Source: Cymodocea nodosa (Eukaryota; Streptophyta; Magnoliopsida; Alismatales; Cymodoceaceae). From it: a stretch of 64,000 nt of DNA. A model generated the notes under the pieces. It ran no database searches. It had not been told where the DNA came from and was given only the letters and a program-made list of their open reading frames with translations. The position numbers and the translations under genes were made by a program. Each line of letters begins with the position of its first letter. Position 1 is the stretch's first letter. The stretch is taken from the NCBI GenBank assembly GCA_036874045.1, contig CM072337.1, forward strand, positions 6,572,001 through 6,636,000. Reading direction: 5' to 3'. Below, piece by piece: positions 25,467-35,102 of this stretch.

Positions 25467-26589
25467 ATAGTATTGTTCATCTATTTGTATATATTTGTAT
25501 GAAAAATATCTGAATTGATTGTAATGTAAATTGATTCATATTAATGAATATAAATTTTTCAAACATACTTTTCATGTCTGTTTTGAATTTGAAATGAATG
25601 GAATTTATTGAATATTATATAATTTGTGAAACATTATGAATGAATGTTTAACAGATTTACAATTTGCTGAATGACAAGATAAATGCTTGAAAATTTTTGC
25701 ATGTTAAAAGGTAAAATGCAAATTCTGCATAACATAAAATGACCTGCAAGTTAAATATTTATATAATGTTCAGATTTAAACGAATTTTGATTAGAATGAA
25801 GCATTAATGACATAGATTTAACTTTATTTTAGTTAGTAGAATGCAGAAAAAAAAGAAAGAACATAGAAGTTAATACGAGGAGTAAACTTAGAAGTTGCCA
25901 AGTGTTAACTCAACGAAGTAAGTTCATTGAATTAAACTTAACTTCACGAGGTCAATAATATAATATAAGGTCACTCCGTTGAGTCATCTGTAACTCAACG
26001 AAGTTAGTCTGTGGAGTTAGCAACAGTGACCGACATTATTCCATTGAGTTATCTGTAACTCAACGAGGTTAGTTTGTGGATTAAGTAGAACAGTTATTCT
26101 TTTAACCACGAACGAAACTTCGTTGGTTTAGCGGTTACCAAAATTTGAAATTAATAGTGGTACACGTACCCATAAAAACAGGAACCACGATGCACGTTGC
26201 AAGACATGTTCTTGCAACAAGATTTATTCACTTTATGGATGTGCATTATATATATATAATAGAATGTTATTTACGAATTATCAGCACTTTTAAAAGAAAG
26301 GAGAAAAGCATTGGAGGAACTGAAAGGTGAAGCAACTGATTCGACTTCGTCTGTCAACAAATATTTACTGAATGAAAAGCTTCAAACTGGTATGTAATTA
26401 ATTTTCTGCTATCTTATTTTATGTTAAGAGTTTATAAGCACATGGACTCGTTCTCTCAGCACTAAACGATTAGTAAGAACACCTACCTAGGAATTTTCAA
26501 CATAGAGACGTACTGAAACATTTTATGAATTGGACTTTAACGAAATCCTTTAGGGTGTAGCTAACCTTTCATTAAAAGAGAATGTAGAG
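25467..26589 (+). promoter_or_regulatory. G3 spacer 2, between ORF-X and capsid
   Basis: Non-coding AT-rich DNA. Facing GTTGAGTTA / TAACTCAACG motifs lie at 25903-26085, followed by a TATATATATATAA run (26248-26260). A donor-like GGTATGTAAT is at 26389. It may be a leader or promoter for the displaced capsid ORF. Confidence 0.45.
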
Positions 26590-27771
26590 ATGGCTGCTCT
26601 AGTAGAAAAACCATTAGGAGAAATTCTATATCCTGAATTAGTTGATGAACCTTCATGTATTCGATTACCAAACTTTAAGGGAGATAGGTTTGAACTGAAA
26701 TCTAATTATATTAGTCAATTACCACATTTTCATGGATTAGAAAGAGAGGATGTCTATTATTTCCTTAGAGAATTTAATGAAGTTTGTCAAATGATGAAAA
26801 TGCCGAACATGAGTATAGATGCTATTAAACTTAGATATATCCCTTTTACTTTAAAATGCCGAACATGGTTATATACTCTATTGCCTGATTCAATTTCTGC
26901 ATGGACTGAATTTTGCTCTGTTTTTCTAGAAAAATATTATCCAACACATCAAACGATTAAAAAGAAAAAAGAAATATTAATGTGTAGCCAAAAATAGGGT
27001 GAATCATTTTGAAAATATTTTGAAAGATTTAAAGATTTACTAACTCAATGTTCGCATCATACAATGAGTAAAGCACAATTAATAGGTATAATTTATGAAG
27101 GCATAGATGTTTCAACAAAATCTTTATTAGAATCTACTTGTCAAAATGGATTTCTGAAACTTTGTAGTGAAGAAGCATGGGCATATTTAGAAAACTTTGC
27201 AAAAAGAACTACACAGTCGGAAAACTTGGCTGAAGCTATTGTAGATAAAAGAATATTGCTAAGAGGAATGCATGAAATAGATTCGAGCACTATGCTTGAA
27301 GTGAAATTAACTGAATTAACAAAGAAAATAGAAGAGTTATCATTAAATCAAAAACTAGCACAAAAGAATGCAAACATAAATGATTTAGATATTATTTATG
27401 CTCGAAACCAGAAAGATAACTTTGGAAATTCTTATAATCCTAATTGGAGAAATCACCCGAATTTATCTTGGAGAAACAACAATTTCCAAGTAGGAGAAAA
27501 TATAAATGAGAAGAATATAAGTTATGAAGCATTACTTGAACAAGGATCTAGAATAGAGAAATTAAAAAAAATAATCTAACAATTAAACAATCGTCTGGAT
27601 TTTGTATTTGGAAATACTGCAATTCAAAATCAGAATAGAAATATACCACTTAGACAGAAGGAATCAATAGAAGTTAGATCTACTGGAGGATTGCCAATGT
27701 AAGCAGTACCTAACCCTATCAATAGAACTGTTAATGAAATTAATACCTCTTCTAGGAGGGTAGCTAAATGA
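26590..27771 (+). pseudogene. G3 Gag capsid (Athila type), located downstream of pol
   Basis: ATG at 26590. The frame is continuous to 27771 apart from four stops (26995, 27010, 27577, 27702), each one substitution from a plausible codon. Motifs follow the Athila Gag order: NFKGDRFELKSNYISQLPHF, HGLEREDVYYFLREFNEVC, IKLRYIPFTLKCRTWLYTLL, then SAWTEFCSVFLEKYYP, ESF(stop)KYFERFKDLLTQC and VSTKSLLEST. The C-terminus (STGGLPM, AVPNP) matches the LP-x-NP segment that normally lies just before the Athila protease. Capsid forms the virus-like particle. Normally it sits between PBS and zinc knuckle; here it is about 8.5 kb further on, after integrase and ORF-X. No zinc knuckle is attached. Confidence 0.85.
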
Positions 27772-27958
27772 AGCAACATATCTGAAGCAATTATCTATAT
27801 ATATATGTTTTTATTTATAGTTAATAGTATTGTAGAGTTAGTCCTTAACTCAACGAACTTAGTTTGTTGAGTTATGCCTTAATTCCACGAGGGTGTGCAG
27901 TAGTTATGTTAATTTTTGTCTCTACTAAATTTTTGTTTGTGTTATACAAAATCAATAA
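27772..27958 (+). promoter_or_regulatory. G3 spacer 3, between capsid and F-box
   Basis: 187 bp with a TATATATATATG run (27796-27806) and facing motifs TTAACTCAACGAAC and GTTTGTTGAGTTA (27833-27880). A compact version of spacers 1 and 2. Confidence 0.45.
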
Positions 27959-29095
27959 ATGGAATTGATGCAATTACCGTTGGATGCACTAAGGGAAGTA
28001 CTAAGTAACTTGTCTGCTAAAGATCTATGCATGTTGTGTTGTGTATCAAAGGAAATTAAAGACTGTATTGAAGAAAAATATTTTCAGGGACTACAAGGTG
28101 CAAAAATGACTAAGACTAGAGATGGATTCATATGGAAGTCATTTAATCGTAGTTCAATTAACCATGAATATCTGAATATGAAAGAAACTACTGGAATTCC
28201 ACCCAATACATTAGAAGGAATAGATCATATTATGGGGATAGATGAAGGATTAATCATATACAAGACGAGACCAAGGTATGTAAGTCTATTACCTGATATT
28301 TTGATAAGAAATCCTATAACAAGAGAAGAATGGTATATAGGAAGACCAAATAGATATGAAGTACCAACTATAAATTGTGGGTCGGCTTTAATATTTTCTG
28401 ATAAAAATTCTACAATTCCTGAAAAATTATATTATTGGAGACCTACAGGAAAATGGGATGAAGATTTATGCTTGAGTGTGTATAATTTTATAAATAGATC
28501 TTGGACTAAAAATACTATGATATATCTAGGACAGAAATCATTAATTAACAGCATGCATATCATTCTTGATGGATATATATATCTAGTCACAGATATATCA
28601 GTTGCATTTAGATTTGATTTATACATAGTAAGCATAGACTGTTACGATGAATATATAGAAATATTACCTATACCGAGTGAAATAGCTAAATCACCATCTG
28701 CAGAATATGATAAAATTCAAATAGGGATGTGGTATAATGAATATGATGATCCTACTTTATGTCTGATAAGATGGTGGGATGAATTGATGAAATTTCAAAT
28801 ATGGATTATGAAAGACATAAATGAATGGAAGTGGGAAGAGGAATATATTGAAATAGATGTAGAAATATAAACTGCTACATTACCTTGGAACCAAAAAGGA
28901 TCCCTTTCTGCATTTCATATCATTAATGGTAATACACTTGTATTTGGAATTTATAATATATTACATGTTTACAAATTAAGAAGGAACAAGAACTGCATTA
29001 AAACAGAATTAATAGCAAGAAGAATTATGCCTAAAAAGTTTGCTTGGACCGACACGTTTATTTCATTTATTTCTACTTTTCAATCATGTTCTTAA
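27959..29095 (+). pseudogene. F-box protein encoded by G3 (one nonsense codon)
   Basis: ATG at 27959 gives 303 codons to a TAA (28868), then 74 further in-frame codons to TAA 29093; the G2 copy has GAA at the first stop, so the original protein was about 378 residues. Residues 5-23 (LPLDALREVLSNLSAKDLC) followed by CVSKEIKDCI are a textbook F-box, which binds Skp1 in SCF ubiquitin ligases. Residues 90-130 (GLIIYKTRPRY, LIRNPITREEWYIGRP) resemble the start of F-box-associated domains of plant F-box proteins, which choose the substrate. There is no intron. It lies 187 bp after capsid and 1.8 kb before the PPT. It could be a captured host gene; its target cannot be read from sequence. Confidence 0.82.
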
Positions 29096-30892
29096 GTTGT
29101 GATTTTGTGTGTTTAATGTTGTGTCTATTCTGCATTTATTTTTAGAAAGAAAAATTTTAGTTTTAGTTTGTTTTATAAAATAAAATAAAAAAATAACAAA
29201 AACAAAAATAAAATATCAATCCAATTTGTTGGTATCTATTCTGGGAAACCAACTGGCTTGCTTGTGAGCCACCAAATGCATAGGAGCCTGGGTTCCACAC
29301 AAAACAATGATTTATAAATATCTGTTAAATGTTATTTTATTTTATATTCTGCTTTTATCTGTAAATGAAAAGTTTTTCAGAATCAAAAATTGGAATATGC
29401 AAAAGGAGATACAAACGAAACAAGGTATGTAACTGATTACTTATCCTGAGTTTAAATTTAAACTCATTTATTGAGTTAAGTGCTAAATCAACGAAATTGT
29501 ATTCATGCCTGCTACAATTACTATATTTATTGTCAAATCTTTTACATTGAGGCCAATGCAAAATGTAGGTATGGGGGGAGGTAATTAAAGTAACAGTCAG
29601 GTAAGTTTGTTAACTAAAGAAATTAAAATGGTATTGCAAAGTTTTATGGAAAGTGAAAATTTTAATGAACTTGCTATAACTATCCGATAATTGAGACTGT
29701 AATTTTTTGTATATAAATTGTAACTACTTGAATGTTATATTTATAATCTTATATAAGATGCTACAAATTTTACTATTCATACAAATCTAGATATAGTATC
29801 TTATGTTTTTGCTGAAATTTATGATTTTAATAGTTTCATGATTTTAAAATGAAATCAGAATGCTTAACTGAAAATCAGTAAATTGTCTAAAGTCCTGAAG
29901 GAGCTGAGATGTGAATTCTAGATTAAATGAAACACATATGATTAAAGATACATTTAATTTGACTGATTAAACTTGTAGAATGATTTATGTGTATATCTTA
30001 TTAAACTACAAAAAAAGTATGAGCTTATTGTTATGGATTCATATTATCAATAAATGATAGAAGCAAGACTATATGAGATTGGTGTTTTATTGCATCTGTG
30101 TTAATGAAATACGTACACATATAGTATGTGATTAATGTTTTGTTTTGTTTTTGTATTTTGAAAAAAAAAAACTTTGAGAGTTTATTAACTCGTTTAATCA
30201 CGAGCCTTTTGTACTTGAGCAGATAGGTATGTAATGATTGTTGACCTGAAAAAGGACTCTTGAAATCTGGCAACCTAAGATCCTGATCAGATCTGGGATT
30301 GTTGACTGAAAGCTCATTACATGGGTACATTAGAAAGCTCCTGTATGATTCAAGCTTGTCAAATTAACTTTTAAAGTACAAAAGAAAAAAAGAAAAAAAA
30401 ATAAATATACATATACTATTCTGAAAAGATACAAGTGTTTCGTGAAATACAGATATCTTATGAATTAAGTATATTTTATGTTATCTAGAATTACTAAAAT
30501 ATGAATCTAGAATTGACTTTTGAAGTTGTTTAATGGAGATACAATTCTTTATTCTATTTGTCTTAATCATATTGAATTGGATTGCACTTTGATTCGTATG
30601 TTGTTTCTTCTAGAAATCTTATTGGAAAATTCAAGATGACAGATGATGAAAAGAAGAACAAATGATAATATAATTAATACCTATGTGATGGTGATATACA
30701 TTGTATGTAATTTGCATATATTTTAAGTATATTTGCAGGTTGATTACTGAAACATACAGAAGATCTATATAATACAAGTTCTTATGCTGGACAGAAAAAA
30801 AAAAGGGAGAATTAATTCTAGCACTTTTAGAATGACCCATTAATGAGATCTTAGTTTGCTAAGGGACTAGCAAAATTTAGGTATGGGGGAAG
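29096..30892 (+). other. G3 3' non-coding region with two polypurine tracts
   Basis: Collinear with 3908-5660 of G2. Internal PPT TAGGTATGGGGGGAG (29566-29580) after ATTGAGGCCAATGC; terminal PPT GTATGGGGGAAG (30881-30892) directly before the LTR. Possible intron with donor CAAG/GTATGTAA (GT at 29425) and acceptor ATTTGCAG (ends 30738). A GGCAACCTAAGATCC module is near 30267. Small ORFs here are not conserved. Confidence 0.65.
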
Positions 30893-32653
30893 TGTTTAGA
30901 ATGAAAAAGTGCATATTATTAGCAGTTAAATGATGGATAATTGCATAATATTTAGCTTAACATATGAGAATTAAGCCAGTATATCATAATTGCACTGTTA
31001 TATGCTTTAATTAAAGAATCTGCTTAATTTCGGTGAATTAATGTTAATTTTGTACATTTCTGAACTGTTGGTAAGTTATCTATAACTATCCAAAATTGTA
31101 GTTGGGCATCAGATAGTTAGACTTGTAACTCTCCGAAATGTTTCTTTTATTATTAAACTACTGCTGACACGTGTCGAGATCTGGTAGATTTACTTAAGTT
31201 ATATATCGTTGAGTTATCTATAACTTCACGGATTATTTATTTTCTAATATGCCACTGTAGCAGTTGCAGAATCAAGACAGTTGGAAGGAAAAACCACGAT
31301 CGCACGTATCACGCAAGAATTCACTCGTCAAAGGGAGAAGAAATCATCGTTGTTGATATGAATGAAGGAAATCCAACCGACCATTCAAGTAGAAGCAGTT
31401 ACCACTAAAGAAATATAAAATAAAAGAACAAAAAGAAGTAAAGGGTGTGTGATCAATGGGTATGGCCAGTGTGTACAGAGGAGGAGCACCAAGCTTTCTA
31501 CAGATAGTATCGGCAATTCTCTAAAGTACCACACCAACCATTATCACCACCACATTACCACCACATTATCACCAACCATCGGAGGTCTGTAAGGATACTT
31601 TCCAGATGTCAGGTCGATTCCAAACCAAACACAATGCCTAACAACCACTGTGAGGAGTGATCGCGTCACGAGAAGGGAAGCCATTTTCACCAAGCGCCAA
31701 CTCATATCTCAAGAGATCGTAAAGCTTCTAACCTTGGTTTCGGGTTGATGCCTGTATGCTAAAGAGGAGATCATCTTGCAATTCTGGACCCACGATTCTA
31801 TAAGGAGAGGAGACAAAATTGTAAGTGGTTTAATTTTCAGTGGTGTAATCGTGTCGCATGTAGTGACGGAAGTATTTACTATCGACTAAGATTACTTTAC
31901 ATTTCACTTTTCGCCCATTTCCATGTTCATATTAAAACAAAAATACCAAAAACAACTTATCAGTGTTTGTATTTTGTATTTGAGTGTTGTATCGTGATTA
32001 ATGTTATCTTTGTTAGTGTTTTGATTGTTTTATGTTAGTTTTAGTTTTACAATTTACTGAAATTGGTTTGTTCAAAAGACTTAAAGATTTTAATGGTTAC
32101 TGTTTGAATTATCTGAATGTTAGTATTGCCTAATGATAAATCCAGTGTTTACTAACATTAAAGAGCTTAATTGATGTTATTTACAATCTGTGGAATCACC
32201 TAATGGTTGGCCGAATTCCTCTGTAAATAGCAATATTAAATAGGAAATGCAGGCTCATGGAGTTAACTTAAGTCCACGAGGTTAGTCCGTTGAGTTAGCC
32301 ATAACTCAACGAATTTAGTCCGTTGAGATAACTGTAACTCAACAAAAAGCTTTTTGAATATATAAATTTGATTGTTAACAAATGGAACAATTCTCAATTC
32401 TTAAGCAATTCCCTGTGGGATCGACCTGTACTTGCACACTAATACAATATACACTGTGTACTTACAGTTAAAATACAAATTAGAATTAATATCTAACGTG
32501 TATTAAAGGTTGTTTGTTTACTTCTATATAAAAAAAGAATAGGCATAAAGATAAATTAACTAAGTAAAAACAGAAGTTAACAAATCCAAGTTTTTCTAGT
32601 ACATTGCTAGAGATCCAAATAAGTTTTCTGGTGTCGTGCTAGCCAAGCAAACA
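30893..32653 (+). repeat. G3 3' LTR (family G)
   Basis: 1761 bp, TGTTTAGAATG to CAAGCAAACA, very close to the 5' LTR. TATA box at 31414-31420. Besides TAACTCAACG motifs it has TAACTCTCCGAAATG near 31128, the T1-type variant. It is followed by AGTTTTATG, the start of G internal sequence, rather than by host flank. Confidence 0.88.
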
Positions 32654-32661
32654 AGTTTTAT

Positions 32662-33150
32662 GTGTGCTATACAACACAAGAGATATGTTCCACTTCATCT
32701 CAAAGTGATTCTGATGTAGACAATGATAATCTAGATGTAAATATTCTTTTATCTACTATTGACAGTTTATATGTTAAATGCAAAAATTATAAAAAAGAAA
32801 TTAAGCATTTAACTACATGTTTAGAAGAAGCATATACTGAACTTGAAAATTTGCATGTTGAAAATAGAAAATGCAATAATAATAAATTGACAAATGAAAA
32901 TGAAAATCTGAAATCTAAAATTACTGATCTGAAAAATACTGTGTATAAGTTTACCAATGGACAAAATGAATTAAATAAAATCATTGGTTCACAAAGACAA
33001 TTCAAATAGATTTGGCTTAGGGTATGCCACTCCACAGGAAATACCCTACTATGGTGGTGTTATTCGACCTTATAGAGATGGTACAATAGTGTTTGCCATC
33101 AAAAGAAGATCTAGATCAATGTGGTCTGCCAAAGGGTAATAAATTAAATG
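32662..33150 (+). pseudogene. Ty1/copia Gag C-terminal region, coiled coil (element C1)
   Basis: The open frame to 33009 gives an acidic start (SQSDSDVDNDN) and a long coiled coil (YVKCKNYKKEIKHLTTCLEE, ENENLKSKITDLKNTVYKF), then NGQNELNKIIGSQR; after a stop the frame continues with FGLGYATPQEIP. This combination is typical of the segment between zinc knuckle and protease in large plant copia (SIRE-like) elements. Truncated on the left exactly at the G3 PBS region. Confidence 0.6.
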
Positions 33151-34828
33151 TTGTCAAGACTAATACTTATGGACCCAAGAAAGTATGAGTACCAAAATCT
33201 ATTTCTGTTTGAATTGCAAAATTGTATTATTCAGTGGGTGTAGCTAGTTTACAATCTCAAACTATTATCTACAAATGACCAAAATCTAAAGATCAATGGA
33301 ATGATCAATTAGAAAAGGCTGAAAACTTAAAAATTAGTTATAAGAGCAACTATTTGGTATTATAGGAGACACCATAAATTGGTAGAAAGTGCTACACAGA
33401 TTGAGTGGAAAACATGCCTAAAATCATGCTATTCAAGGAGAGTAAAATCTACAGCAAAGCATACACGAAAGAAAGCAACAACTAGACTATAGTCTCAAAT
33501 TGTTTTCTACATATGAGTGAAAGAATCTCTTGAAGAGAGATTTTAAGAAACTAAACAGTTGGAAATCAGAAGGTAATCAATTAAGAATCAGTTATGATAT
33601 TCTGAAATTAACAATTGGTATCAAAAGTAGCATCAATGATTGAATCATGTTCTTTAAAGGAAATAAGATCTACACGAGCTAGGATGGATGAATACAAAAG
33701 CAAGGAAATCAAATTTATTAGAAAAGGAAAAAAAAAATCTATAGTAGCCAGATTACAATCTTCAAATTATCTTCTGCAAATTGAAATAACCTCTTGAAAT
33801 AAAGATCTAAGAGAAGATAAATGGTTGGGAATCAGAAGATAAATGATTGAGAATCATTTATGATGTTTTTGTTTAATAATTGGTACCTAGTTCAGTTCGT
33901 ATCATAAATGACATTTTGCAAAATAAGTGCAACAAATCTATCTGCAAGGAAAAACATATAAGTAGGGGGAGAACCTACTATATGAAGGGAATTCAGAATG
34001 TTGCTTCAATTCAAAAAGAAAGTGTATAAAGAGGGCACACATATAAGGGGAGAGCCTATAGCTTATCAGAAACCCTCCATACAAATAAGGGGAGAGCATG
34101 TGGCAGCAACTACAAATATTAATTGCATAATTATAAATTGCTACATTAACAATTGTCATTTCACTATTTTTAGTTTTTACAGATAATGCAGTGAATAAGC
34201 GAGACAAAGGAAGAAATACCACAAACTAAAAGAGCAAATTACTAACTTCTCAAAATTGATATGTTAACAACTAGTATCAGACAAGGATTGAGACAATCAA
34301 GAAATTGACACTTCAATTGATATTGTGCTCAAATAAGAAAGAAGAAAAGTAGTGTAGCATCAAAGGGAGAGAAGAAAATAGAGTGCAAATTATGAAGATA
34401 TCTAAACAATTGATATCATCACAAATAGTTGATATTTAATGCAAAATCAAAATTGGTCTTCAAAGATATTGATGTAATTGATTCTTTCATCATTTGATAT
34501 CAAAAATTATTACAATAATCAGGAAATTGATATGACATCAGATATTACATCTTGACAAAAAGGGGAGAAATATGGCAATTATTTCAGCAAAAGAAAATTA
34601 TGAAACTCCTTTTATCTAATGACAAAAAAGGGGAGAAGAATATGGAAATTATAGTATTGAAATTCTCAACACATAGATAGGGGGAGAAATTAACTTCATT
34701 ATATTATATACATTGAAAATCTTTATTTTATTTATGCTCGTTGTGTTTCTCTATATATAAACAATCTATGGAGTGAAATACATGTAATTTAATGTAAAGG
34801 ATTTTTTCATTATCAAAAAGGAGGACAT
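33151..34828 (+). other. Degraded 3' region of copia element C1 with PPT
   Basis: No intact ORF. A trace of WVPK-SI-V (33190) suggests protease-linker remnants. The rest is AT-rich with repeated AGGGGAGA-type purine runs (33965, 34050, 34090, 34563, 34631, 34680), the pattern seen before 3' LTRs of SIRE-like copia elements. The PPT AAAAAGGAGGACAT (34815-34828) abuts an LTR start. Confidence 0.5.
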
Positions 34829-35102
34829 TGTTAGAACCCTTGTGTTTTGATAATGCAAACATCCTTGTGAGAAATGTATGTATTTCACAGGTTGCAGGAT
34901 GAATAGATATAGATGGAAAAGTCGAACGAAATTGTAGTCAAATAGACCAGACGATTGCTGCACAAGAAATCCAGAATATATCACATTAAGTAGTTCATTC
35001 AGAGTTGAAAGAGAAAGCTAGGAAGTTTGATCAGTTCTCAGCTAAGTATCTAAAAGGTAGTTCAAAGTAGTAGGAATTCTTTCGAAGAGTTAGAAGGCTA
35101 AT
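34829..35102 (+). repeat. C1 3' LTR, first 274 bp
   Basis: Starts TGTTAGAACCCTTGTGTTTTGATAATG right after the PPT; the same opening pattern (TGTTAAGAATTTTATTTTGATG) marks the M LTR. It is cut at 35103 by the G5 LTR. Confidence 0.6.

Larger units (their letters stand above)
16203..32653 (+). mobile_element. G3: 16.4-kb Athila-like gypsy element with displaced capsid, ORF-X and F-box gene
   Basis: Two same-orientation LTRs (16203-17972, 30893-32653) share sub-family features, such as a triplicated CACATTATCACCACC stretch absent from G2, supporting that they are a pair. Between them lie PBS, NC-protease, RT-RNase H, integrase, ORF-X, Gag capsid, F-box, 3' UTR and PPT, with no other LTR recognised inside. 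Athila placement follows from the PBS, the D-L-G protease, and integrase and RT motifs. Flanks do not match as a target duplication: CTCAC on the left, AGTTT on the right. The right flank (AGTTTTATG) instead copies the bases after the 5' LTR, suggesting recombination with a second G element. Confidence 0.8.

Noticed and set aside
16203-32653. Reading G3 as two elements, with the capsid and F-box belonging to a nested one
   Set aside because: No LTR terminus, PBS or target duplication is visible between 22718 and 30892, and the end structures recur in G1 and G2; kept as the alternative in the finding.
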